From an uncultured Rhodobacterales bacterium (GTDB lineage: Bacteria; Pseudomonadota; Alphaproteobacteria; Rhodobacterales; Rhodobacteraceae): a stretch of 5,799 nucleotides of DNA. Below the pieces are notes generated by a model. That model did no database searches, was not told the origin of the DNA, and worked only from the letters and a program-made list of their open reading frames with translations. The stretch covers positions 1 to 5,799 of the forward strand of contig CALCGO010000606.1 of NCBI GenBank assembly GCA_937901055.1. Direction: 5' to 3'. The translations under genes were made by a program, and so were the position numbers. This document shows positions 1-5,799 of the stretch, piece by piece; the stretch's first letter is position 1; the number at the start of each line of letters is the position of its first letter.

Positions 1-2026
1 GTTCCAACGAGTAGGTGTTCTTGTCCAACCCCTTGCCGCTACCAGCTTCAACACCCATCGAAACCACTCGAACCTCGTCGCCATACTTTTCGCCAAACAG
101 GGCCTGCGCGCCCATTTCGCGTGCCTCGTCCGGTGTCATGATCCGTGTGGAAACAGTCGAATTTTGCCGAATATACTTATTCACATCTTTTTCGACTTCT
201 GCCAGTTCCTTGGCAGTCATCGCTTTCTGATGGCTAAAATCAAACCGCAAACGATGGGCCGCATTCAACGACCCACGCTGTGCCACATGCGCGCCAAGCG
301 TGTTTCTTAACGCCTCGTTAAGAAGATGCGTTGCCGAATGGTTCGCGCGGATGGCTCCGCGCATGACTGGGTCTACCTTCAACTCAACCGGAGCACCAAC
401 CGTCAACGTTCCTTTGGTAACCGTCGTCATATGCGCAAAAATGCCGGTCTTTTTGCGCACATCGGTAATCTCGGCGCGAACGCCATCGGCCAGCAACAAA
501 CCGTTGTCGCCAACCTGCCCGCCGGATTCCGCGTAGAACGGCGTCTGGTTCAACACAACCTGTACTTTCTCGCCCGCGCTCGCAGCTTCAACCAACGTCC
601 CGTCTTTAACAATCGCAAGAACCTGCCCTTCGGCCTGTTCATCGACATATCCGATAAACTCTGTCACACCATGCTTGTCAGCCACATCAAACCAAACCGT
701 CTCGTCAGCTGCTTCACCGGATCCCGACCAAGCCGCCCGAGCCTTGGCTTTTTGCTCCGTCATCGCCGCATCAAAGCCTGCGGTATCAACCGCAACACCC
801 TTTTCGCGCAATGCGTCTTGTGTCAAATCCAACGGAAAACCGTATGTGTCATACAACTTAAAGGCTGTCTTACCCGGTAGTTCTGCCCCCTCGACCATCC
901 CATCAAGTTCAGCATCCAGCAATTTCAAGCCACGATCCAACGTCGTTTTGAACCGCGTTTCCTCGTGCAACAATGTCTCTTCAATCTGGTTTTGTGCGTG
1001 TGACAATTCCGGGAACGCCTGCCCCATCTGTGCAACCAGCGCCGGAACCAGCGAGTGCATCACCGGATCTTTCGCACCCAAAAGATGCGCATGTCGCATG
1101 GCACGGCGCATAATCCGGCGCAGAACATATCCGCGTCCCTCGTTTGATGGCAAAACCCCGTCCGCAATCAGAAAAGACGTTGACCGCAAGTGGTCTGCAA
1201 TCACACGGTGGTGCATCTTGCCGTCACCATCCGGATCAGAATTGGTCGCATGCGCCGATGCCTCGATCAGATCGCGCATCAGGTCGGTATCGTAATTGTC
1301 ATGCTTGCCTTGCAACAACGCACCCAAACGTTCCAACCCCATGCCGGTATCAATTGAGGGTTTTGGCAGGTTGTCTCGGTCGCCATTTTCCTGCTGTTCG
1401 TACTGCATGAAAACAAGGTTCCAGATTTCGATGAACCGGTCGCCGTCCTCTTCCGGCGATCCCGGAGGGCCACCCCAAATGCTGTCACCGTGGTCATAGA
1501 AAATCTCGGTACAAGGCCCACAAGGCCCCGTTGCGCCCATCGACCAGAAATTATCGTCTGTCGGGATGCGAATAATCTTGTCGTCGCTCAATCCGGCATA
1601 CTTTTTCCAAATCGCCGCGGCATCGTCGTCGGTGTGGTAAACCGTCACCAACAACTTGTCCTTATCCAAGCCGTAATCTTTAGTCAGCAGGTCCCAAGCG
1701 TATGCAATCGCCTCTTCCTTGAAGTAATCCCCGAAACTGAAGTTTCCAAGCATCTCGAAGAACGTATGATGCCGTGCAGTATAGCCGACATTGTCCAGAT
1801 CGTTGTGTTTGCCACCAGCGCGGACGCATTTTTGGCTGGTCACCGCGCGGTTATAATCTCGCTTCTCAAGTCCGGTAAAAACGTTCTTGAACTGCACCAT
1901 GCCGGCATTGGTAAACATCAACGTTGGATCATTGCGGGGAACCAAAGGCGAGCTATCCACAACCGTATGACCAGTTGCCGCGAAGCTATCAAGAAATGTG
2001 CTTCGAATATCATTCAAACTGGCCAT
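1..2026 (-). CDS. alaS: Alanyl-tRNA synthetase (AlaRS), C-terminus beyond window
   Basis: Class II synthetase that activates alanine, charges tRNA-Ala in the cytoplasm, and hydrolyses mischarged Ser/Gly-tRNA-Ala. I translated the minus strand from the ATG at 2026-2024: 675 codons are open to the window edge with no frameshift or internal stop. Family length is about 870-890 residues, so roughly 200 are missing. Visible landmarks are the N-terminal catalytic domain with CVRAGGKHNDLD (67-78), the motif 2 region HHTFFEMLGNFSFGDYF (86-102), GPCGPCTEI (168-176) and motif 3 DTGMGLER (226-233). A helical tRNA-recognition region follows. The editing domain has the zinc-ligand HSATH (H563 and H567, close to E. 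coli H564/H568). The translation stops at NTYSLE, directly before the LCGGTH motif expected to supply the other zinc ligands. The missing C-terminus should hold the DHHA1/C-Ala region. The start is supported by a Shine-Dalgarno at 2034-2039 and by the family-typical N-terminus MASLNDIRSTFLDSF. It lies downstream of recA on the same strand, with a terminator between them. Confidence 0.98.
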   Translation of the reverse strand, partial: MASLNDIRSTFLDSFAATGHTVVDSSPLVPRNDPTLMFTNAGMVQFKNVFTGLEKRDYNRAVTSQKCVRAGGKHNDLDNVGYTARHHTFFEMLGNFSFGDYFKEEAIAYAWDLLTKDYGLDKDKLLVTVYHTDDDAAAIWKKYAGLSDDKIIRIPTDDNFWSMGATGPCGPCTEIFYDHGDSIWGGPPGSPEEDGDRFIEIWNLVFMQYEQQENGDRDNLPKPSIDTGMGLERLGALLQGKHDNYDTDLMRDLIEASAHATNSDPDGDGKMHHRVIADHLRSTSFLIADGVLPSNEGRGYVLRRIMRRAMRHAHLLGAKDPVMHSLVPALVAQMGQAFPELSHAQNQIEETLLHEETRFKTTLDRGLKLLDAELDGMVEGAELPGKTAFKLYDTYGFPLDLTQDALREKGVAVDTAGFDAAMTEQKAKARAAWSGSGEAADETVWFDVADKHGVTEFIGYVDEQAEGQVLAIVKDGTLVEAASAGEKVQVVLNQTPFYAESGGQVGDNGLLLADGVRAEITDVRKKTGIFAHMTTVTKGTLTVGAPVELKVDPVMRGAIRANHSATHLLNEALRNTLGAHVAQRGSLNAAHRLRFDFSHQKAMTAKELAEVEKDVNKYIRQNSTVSTRIMTPDEAREMGAQALFGEKYGDEVRVVSMGVEAGSGKGLDKNTYSLE

Positions 2027-2033
2027 GACTGTG

Positions 2034-2039
2034 TCCCTC
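2034..2039 (-). promoter_or_regulatory. Ribosome binding site of alaS
   Basis: On the minus strand GAGGGA lies seven bases before the alaS ATG (2026-2024). It fits the anti-Shine-Dalgarno core at a normal distance and supports this start. Confidence 0.75.
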
Positions 2040-2057
2040 TATTTTAAGTTAAAAAGG

Positions 2058-2086
2058 GGTGTATCGCGCACACGGACGACTGTCCA
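2058..2086 (-). promoter_or_regulatory. Weak candidate promoter for alaS
   Basis: After the recA terminator, alaS needs its own promoter or depends on read-through. On the minus strand TGGACA (2086-2081) differs from the TTGACA -35 at one base. It is followed, after 17 bases, by TACACC (2063-2058), which matches the TATAAT -10 at only three of six bases. The spacing is ideal but the -10 is poor, so this is tentative. Confidence 0.25.
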
Positions 2087-2098
2087 CAGGGTGCATAT

Positions 2099-2132
2099 AA
2101 AAACGGGCCGCTCTCTCATCGAAAGCGACCCG
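2099..2132 (-). terminator. Intrinsic (Rho-independent) terminator of recA
   Basis: Read on the minus strand, a 12-bp stem (2132-2121 paired with 2115-2104, including two G-T wobbles) closes a 5-base loop GATGA. It is followed at once by TTTTT (2103-2099) and then ATATG. The stem has a GC-rich base (CGGG/CCCG). It starts 24 bases after the recA stop codon, the expected place for the end of the recA transcript. On the plus strand the hairpin is followed by an A-run, so it should work only in the recA direction. Confidence 0.9.
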
Positions 2133-2156
2133 AAAAAAATCGTTACTGTTTACAAA

Positions 2157-3233
2157 TTAATCTTCTAGTACGTCCGAATTCTTATTCGCGCTGACATCGA
2201 AATCCAGACCATGCGCGGCCCTGATCTTATCCTCGATATCCAACGCCATATCGGGGTGCTCTTTCAGGAAAGTTTTGGCGTTTTCACGCCCCTGCCCAAT
2301 GCGTTCGTCCCCATAACTGAACCACGAACCCGCCTTATCAACCAAGCCAAGTTTAACGCCGAGGTCAACGAGCTCTCCAAGTTTGGAAATACCTTCACCA
2401 TACATGATGTCGAATTCCACCTGTTTGAACGGAGGTGCGACCTTATTCTTGACCACCTTCACGCGCGTCGCGTTGCCAACGATTTCATCACGATCCTTCA
2501 ACGCACCGATGCGGCGGATGTCGAGGCGAACCGAAGAATAAAATTTCAACGCATTACCGCCCGAAGTTGTCTCTGGTGACCCAAACATAACACCAATTTT
2601 CATGCGAATCTGGTTGATGAAAATAACCATGCAGTTCGAACGGTTGATTGCACCGGTAAGTTTACGCATGGCTTGGCTCATCAATCGGGCCTGCGCCCCA
2701 ACCTGATGATCCCCCATGTCGCCCTCGAGTTCCGATTTTGGCGTCAGCGCCGCAACCGAATCCACAACGACAACCGAAACCGCGCCGGAACGTACCAGCG
2801 TTTCCGTGATTTCCAACGCTTGTTCACCACCGTCGGGCTGTGAAATCAGCAACTCGTCCAGATCAACGCCCAGCTTTTTGGCGTATGTAGGATCCAACGC
2901 GTGCTCTGCGTCCACGAACGCGCAAATGCCGCCCTTTTTCTGCGCTTCCGAAATTACATGTAGCGCTAGTGTGGTTTTGCCCGAGCTTTCCGGCCCGTAA
3001 ATTTCGATAATGCGACCTTGCGGTAATCCGCCAATGCCAAGCGCCACATCCAGGCCGATGGAACCAGTCGAGGTAGCCTCGATGTCCATCATCGCATTGT
3101 CCTGACCCAGTTTCATAACCGAGCCCTTACCGAAGTTACGCTCGATCTGGCTTAGTGCCGATTCCAGCGCTTTTTGCTTATCCATGTCGCGTCTCTCGCC
3201 CATATCCAGAATGTTTTTCGCTGCTTTTGCCAT
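2157..3233 (-). CDS. recA: RecA recombinase
   Basis: DNA-dependent ATPase that forms filaments on single-stranded DNA, drives homologous strand exchange, and promotes LexA self-cleavage to start the SOS response. It is complete at 358 residues, normal for the family. Visible features are Walker A GPESSGKTT (80-88, K86), the catalytic glutamate in VDAEHALDP (E110), Walker B VVVVDSVAAL (155-164, D158), loop L1 around EGDMGDHQVGAQAR (170-183), Q208 in NQIRMKIG, and loop L2 (about 209-226, with GSPETTSGG). Key residues run 14 higher than in E. coli (K72, E96, Q194), reflecting a longer N-terminus before DKQKALESALSQIERNFGKGS. The C-terminal tail is short and acidic (DVLED). The ATG at 3233 is preferred over the internal ATG of Met16 because AAGGAA lies seven bases upstream and the MAKAAKNILDMG extension resembles other Rhodobacterales RecAs as I remember them. 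Regulation is by LexA through the box at 3284-3298, and the gene ends at a clear terminator. Confidence 0.99.
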   Translation of the reverse strand: MAKAAKNILDMGERRDMDKQKALESALSQIERNFGKGSVMKLGQDNAMMDIEATSTGSIGLDVALGIGGLPQGRIIEIYGPESSGKTTLALHVISEAQKKGGICAFVDAEHALDPTYAKKLGVDLDELLISQPDGGEQALEITETLVRSGAVSVVVVDSVAALTPKSELEGDMGDHQVGAQARLMSQAMRKLTGAINRSNCMVIFINQIRMKIGVMFGSPETTSGGNALKFYSSVRLDIRRIGALKDRDEIVGNATRVKVVKNKVAPPFKQVEFDIMYGEGISKLGELVDLGVKLGLVDKAGSWFSYGDERIGQGRENAKTFLKEHPDMALDIEDKIRAAHGLDFDVSANKNSDVLED

Positions 3234-3240
3234 TGTTTCT

Positions 3241-3246
3241 TTCCTT
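3241..3246 (-). promoter_or_regulatory. Ribosome binding site of recA
   Basis: AAGGAA on the minus strand lies seven bases before the ATG at 3233-3231. This favours that start over the internal Met16 codon. Confidence 0.75.
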
Positions 3247-3283
3247 ATTTCACATCTTACCTAGTCGAGCAATCACTGCTTAT

Positions 3284-3298
3284 GTTCGCCTCTTGTTC
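3284..3298 (-). promoter_or_regulatory. LexA-binding SOS box of recA (alphaproteobacterial type)
   Basis: The plus strand reads GTTCGCCTCTTGTTC, a perfect GTTC-N7-GTTC direct repeat (GAAC-N7-GAAC in the recA direction). This is the established LexA target of alphaproteobacteria. It lies 51-65 bases upstream of the recA start codon, as expected for an operator on the recA promoter. In the recA direction CATAAG follows the first half of the second repeat, with GGCAAA 17 bases before it. These could be the -10 and -35, which would put the box in the promoter spacer, but both are imperfect. lexA itself is not in the window. Confidence 0.88.
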
Positions 3299-3364
3299 TC
3301 ATTTGCCGAACATGGGACCAAAACAGGAACATTGCAAGATAAATTTTCACTAGTTACATCTTTC

Positions 3365-3376
3365 ACCAATATTGGT
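3365..3376. repeat. Perfect 12-bp palindrome, possible operator
   Basis: ACCAATATTGGT is identical to its own reverse complement over all 12 bases and lies in the recA/sulfotransferase divergent spacer. Its right half overlaps the proposed -35 (3372-3377) of the plus-strand promoter, a typical place for a dimeric repressor to bind. The arms have no loop, so an RNA hairpin is unlikely. No regulator is identified. Confidence 0.5.
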
Positions 3377-3399
3377 TACTGAATAGTAAAGACTATAAA
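3372..3399 (+). promoter_or_regulatory. Candidate sigma-70 type promoter for the sulfotransferase-like gene
   Basis: TTGGTT (3372-3377) and TATAAA (3394-3399) are separated by 16 bases in an AT-rich stretch just before the start codon at 3419. Each hexamer keeps the most conserved positions (TTG; TATAA). Transcription would begin near 3406, leaving a leader of about 13 bases. That short leader fits the lack of a strong Shine-Dalgarno sequence: only GGATAAG (3408-3414) is present. Confidence 0.45.
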
Positions 3400-3418
3400 A
3401 TTATTTGGATAAGCAAGA

Positions 3419-4015
3419 ATGTTGATTTCATTAAGCAAAAAGATAACATTCTTGGCCATGCCCAAGGCGGCCTCGACCAGCATCGAGATGGCCTTATTCC
3501 CTCATTGCGACATCGCCTTCATCAATAACCCGCGTGTCAAACACATCCGTTATCGTCGCTACAATCGTTTTATTGTGCCCTATTTGGATCAATCCGGCTT
3601 TGGCCCGTTGGAAACAACCTGCCTTTTTCGGGAACCAATCGACTGGCTATTCAGTTGGTATCGCTACCGCTCTCGTGACAAAATCAAATCCAAAGCGCAG
3701 AGCACGGCGAACATGTCGTTCAATGAATTTGTCTCGCGTTACATCGCCGAGGACACAGTTTTTTACGACATAGGACGGACCTCGCTTTTTGTTTGCGATC
3801 ATGATGGGAACCCGGCCGTCGATCATATTTTTAGATATGAGAACCTGTCAGCGTACACCAATTTTTTGGAAACCCGATTCGAGGAAAAGCTTCACCTAGA
3901 GCATCTCAACGAATCCCCGAGACGGGATTTCGTCCTTTCGGATCAGCTTAAAGCACAGCTAGAAGAATTTCTGACACCCGAATATGAAATATACGAGACC
4001 GCCCGCACCAATTAA
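3419..4015 (+). CDS. Small sulfotransferase-fold protein, substrate unknown
   Basis: The 198-residue protein carries the hallmarks of PAPS-dependent sulfotransferases. There is an N-terminal beta strand followed by a phosphosulfate-binding-like loop, ITFLAMPKAASTS (9-21, K16). A 3'-phosphate-binding-like segment, FREPIDWLFSWYRYR, has R71 and S79 eight residues apart, as in the family motif. Later come IFRYENL (137-143), HLNES (162-166) and a C-terminal EYEIYE (188-193). There is no signal peptide or membrane segment, so it is probably cytosolic. The predicted role, moving a sulfuryl group from PAPS to a sugar, lipid or small molecule, is inferred from the fold. From memory, close relatives in Rhodobacterales are often labelled 'gamma-glutamyl kinase', but no amino-acid-kinase motifs are visible. 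The start at 3419 is chosen because the next ATG (codon 14) would remove the first strand. It is divergent from recA and convergent with cckA, overlapping cckA by four bases. GC is about 47% over 3421-4020, below recA (about 53% in sampled lines), which may hint at transfer or low expression. Confidence 0.85.
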   Translation: MLISLSKKITFLAMPKAASTSIEMALFPHCDIAFINNPRVKHIRYRRYNRFIVPYLDQSGFGPLETTCLFREPIDWLFSWYRYRSRDKIKSKAQSTANMSFNEFVSRYIAEDTVFYDIGRTSLFVCDHDGNPAVDHIFRYENLSAYTNFLETRFEEKLHLEHLNESPRRDFVLSDQLKAQLEEFLTPEYEIYETARTN

Positions 4016-5751
4016 GCCTCAATCTGCTCTTTCACTTTTTGAGTAAGCTCTACCAGCGAAAAAGGCTTGGCCAGAAACGCCGCATTTGGAATCTCGGGAT
4101 CCCCGTCTTTAAAAGCATCTTCGGCATAGCCTGAAACGAACACTACCTTCGCATCCGGACGAGTCTTCAATGCCTCGCGCACCCACGTCGGGCCGTTTTT
4201 CCCGGGCATAACAACGTCTGATACGAAGATGTCGAATTCCTTACCGTCCTCAAGCACATCCAGCGCTTCTTCACCCGAAGATGTCTGTGTCACAGTATAC
4301 CCTCGTAGCGCCAGCGCACGCGCTGCAAAAGCACGCACCGGTGCCTCGTCCTCAACTAACAAAACGCGCCCACGCCCTGTCTCGTTACTCTCGATGGCCT
4401 CTATACTCGGGGCCGGTTCAACTTGATCTTCGGGCTCGTCATTTACTGGCAGATAGATCAAAAACTGCGATCCAGCCCCCTCAGTGCTGTCAACAAAAAC
4501 AAACCCTCCGGTCTGCTTAATAATCCCGTAAACGGTGGCGAGCCCCAGCCCGGTTCCTTCCCCGACCTTCTTGGTCGTAAAAAACGGTTCAAAAATCTTT
4601 GTGATTTTGTCCTTGGGAATTCCGACCCCGGTGTCGCGCACTTCAACGACTACATAGTCGCCGGGGTGAACAACCGCGCGGTCGCGCCGCAATTCTTTGT
4701 GCAAACTCTCGTTTCGGGTGCGAATAACCACCGTCCCTCCGTCCGGCATCGCGTCGCGGGCGTTTACGACAAGGTTCATGATCACCTGTTCAAACTGGCG
4801 TTCATCCACCCGCACTGGTTTCAAATTTACGCCGTGCTCCGTGTGCAACGTCACCTTTTCGCCCAGCAAACGGTTCAACAGATGTGACAATTCGCAAAGC
4901 GTGTCGTCCAGATGTAACGATTTGGGGCGTAGCGTCTGTTTACGCGAAAACGCCAACAACTGACCGACCAAGGCCGCCGCCCGATCCGAGTTTTGTTTGA
5001 TCTGGTTCAGATCCTCATAATCCGGTGACAGAATGTCCCTGCGATGAAGCAGCAAGTCTGCGTGGCCCATGATCGCCGTTAAGATATTGTTAAAGTCATG
5101 GGCAATGCCGCCCGCCAACTGCCCGACGGCCTGCATCTTCTGGCTTTGAACAAACTGGGCCTCCAGCGTTTTCAGCTCCGTAGCATCACTGAGCACCGCT
5201 AACACCGTTGTTTTATCGCCGCGCTTCATCTTGGACATTGTAACCTGTATATACACATCCATCCCGTCACGCCGGCACCGTGCCATTTCCGGCCGGCCCA
5301 GCCCGAAGCCCTTCATTGTATCTTTCATACGATCACGGATGGATCGGCCCAATCCTTCCATAATACTATCAAGCGTTTCCCCGACCAGATCGTCCCGCCC
5401 GACCAGCGCACAAGCAGCGGCGTTCACTTGAAGGATTTCGCCGTTTTCGCCCGTATTTACCATTGGAACCGGCAAGTCATCGAATAGATCGTTGCCGATA
5501 TGGTCGGCTATTTCCGTATCTGGAACGACAGCGGTTGCCACATCTCCGCGCAATCCCGCGAGAGTCATCAGAAAGTAAAATACCGCGCTTCCAAGTGCTA
5601 AAGACGTAATGAAATATCCCGGCGCGTACTCAAGGTAGATCGACAACAACAGCAATTGCACCATGGCCAACAGACCAAGCGCTGCACGCACGGTCTTCCA
5701 GTTCGCATTTACAAACGGCAAGTGAAGGCTGGTTTCTGTTTCGGTCGACAT
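4012..5751 (-). CDS. cckA: CckA-type hybrid sensor histidine kinase
   Basis: Membrane-bound bifunctional kinase/phosphatase that passes phosphate through its own receiver domain to the phosphotransferase ChpT and on to CtrA and CpdR. In Rhodobacterales this pathway controls motility, gene transfer agent production and, in some species, cell-cycle traits. The 579-residue protein has two hydrophobic helices (about 23-40 and 45-66) joined by a very short loop. A PAS domain follows (about 88-195), then the dimerisation/phosphoacceptor helices with GGIAHDFNNILTAI (H218). The ATPase domain has its N box at NLVVNARDAMPDGG (326-339, N330), G1 DTGVGIP (373-379), F box FEPFFTTK (387-394) and G2 GEGTGLGLATVYG. 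The receiver domain (about 461-579) has acidic E467/D468, phospho-acceptor D512 in SDVVMPG, S540 and K562. All key catalytic residues are present. Caulobacter CckA is longer (691 residues) with two PAS domains; only the one next to the H box is visible here. The start is supported by GGGGA five to nine bases upstream. The gene ends inside the stop codon of the convergent neighbour. ChpT and CtrA are not in the window. Confidence 0.92.
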   Translation of the reverse strand: MSTETETSLHLPFVNANWKTVRAALGLLAMVQLLLLSIYLEYAPGYFITSLALGSAVFYFLMTLAGLRGDVATAVVPDTEIADHIGNDLFDDLPVPMVNTGENGEILQVNAAACALVGRDDLVGETLDSIMEGLGRSIRDRMKDTMKGFGLGRPEMARCRRDGMDVYIQVTMSKMKRGDKTTVLAVLSDATELKTLEAQFVQSQKMQAVGQLAGGIAHDFNNILTAIMGHADLLLHRRDILSPDYEDLNQIKQNSDRAAALVGQLLAFSRKQTLRPKSLHLDDTLCELSHLLNRLLGEKVTLHTEHGVNLKPVRVDERQFEQVIMNLVVNARDAMPDGGTVVIRTRNESLHKELRRDRAVVHPGDYVVVEVRDTGVGIPKDKITKIFEPFFTTKKVGEGTGLGLATVYGIIKQTGGFVFVDSTEGAGSQFLIYLPVNDEPEDQVEPAPSIEAIESNETGRGRVLLVEDEAPVRAFAARALALRGYTVTQTSSGEEALDVLEDGKEFDIFVSDVVMPGKNGPTWVREALKTRPDAKVVFVSGYAEDAFKDGDPEIPNAAFLAKPFSLVELTQKVKEQIEA

Positions 5752-5755
5752 TCAA

Positions 5756-5760
5756 TCCCC
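5756..5760 (-). promoter_or_regulatory. Ribosome binding site of cckA
   Basis: GGGGA on the minus strand ends four bases before the ATG at 5751-5749. It is the only purine-rich Shine-Dalgarno-like stretch nearby. The spacing is slightly short but usable. The remaining 39 bases to the window edge show no convincing promoter. Confidence 0.55.
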
Positions 5761-5799
5761 GGTGCAATTCGTAACGTAAAACATCACTAAACCACCCTA

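Noticed and set aside
1490..2047. A 185-codon plus-strand open frame opposite the start of alaS, and similar frames at 326-880 and 675-1295.
   Set aside because: They lie wholly or almost wholly antisense to intact alaS, whose minus-strand translation shows all family motifs. Their translations show no recognisable domain.
2074..2085. Inverted repeat GGAC-GACT-GTCC in the recA-alaS spacer.
   Set aside because: Arms of four bases are too short to be significant, there is no T-tract, and it overlaps the weak alaS promoter candidate only by chance as far as can be seen.
3308..3330. Two further GAAC half-sites (3308-3311 and 3327-3330) near the recA SOS box.
   Set aside because: Their starts are 19 bases apart, not the 11 needed for a GAAC-N7-GAAC LexA site, so they do not form a second box.
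4014..4068. AAGCCT (4014-4019) and AGGCTT (4063-4068) as a possible terminator after the sulfotransferase-like gene.
   Set aside because: The stem is six bases with a 43-base loop and no following T-tract, so it is not a credible intrinsic terminator.
4423..4887. A 154-codon plus-strand open frame inside cckA.
   Set aside because: It is antisense to the ATPase and phosphoacceptor-domain coding region of cckA, with no recognisable motif. It fits a shadow of the real gene.
5776..5790. TTAG-N7-TTAC on the minus strand upstream of cckA, similar to the CtrA site TTAA-N7-TTAA.
   Set aside because: It matches six of eight bases. A match this good is expected by chance fairly often in a short AT-rich spacer, and the promoter position is unknown because the region is cut by the window edge.

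Overview
The window looks like a chromosomal housekeeping segment from an alphaproteobacterium, most likely a marine Rhodobacterales (Roseobacter-type) species of moderate GC (about 53% by hand count on several recA lines). Three things point there: the cckA / recA / alaS neighbourhood, a RecA with an alphaproteobacterial N-terminus, and an SOS box of the GTTC-N7-GTTC type at recA instead of the CTGT-N8-ACAG type of gammaproteobacteria. The group assignment is inference. No species is claimed.

Layout, left to right. Positions 1-2026 (minus strand) hold alaS, alanyl-tRNA synthetase. It is open for 675 codons and cut by the window edge, just before the CGGTH zinc-ligand motif expected in its editing domain. 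Positions 2027-2156 hold the recA-alaS spacer, with a strong intrinsic terminator for recA and the alaS ribosome binding site. Positions 2157-3233 (minus) hold complete recA. Positions 3234-3418 form an AT-rich divergent control region. It contains the recA SOS box, a likely promoter reading the other way, and a perfect 12-bp palindrome overlapping that promoter's -35. Positions 3419-4015 (plus) hold a small sulfotransferase-fold protein of unknown substrate, the only gene here that is not a core function. Positions 4012-5751 (minus) hold cckA, a hybrid histidine kinase at the head of the CckA-ChpT-CtrA phosphorelay. The last 48 bases are the start of the region upstream of cckA.

The genes do not form one operon. 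recA and alaS are co-oriented but separated by a terminator. recA and the sulfotransferase gene are divergent. The sulfotransferase gene and cckA converge and overlap by four bases (TTAA gives both stop codons), so no room is left for a terminator between them. A functional link between cckA and recA is plausible in this group, because LexA has been reported to repress cckA in Rhodobacter capsulatus, but the visible bases upstream of cckA show no SOS box.

I found no mobile element, CRISPR array, tRNA or rRNA, and no stretch over 300 bases lacks a gene. I saw no clearly new multi-gene system. The points most worth a second look are the orphan sulfotransferase-like gene with its possible operator, its stop-codon overlap with cckA, and the compact one-PAS architecture of CckA.
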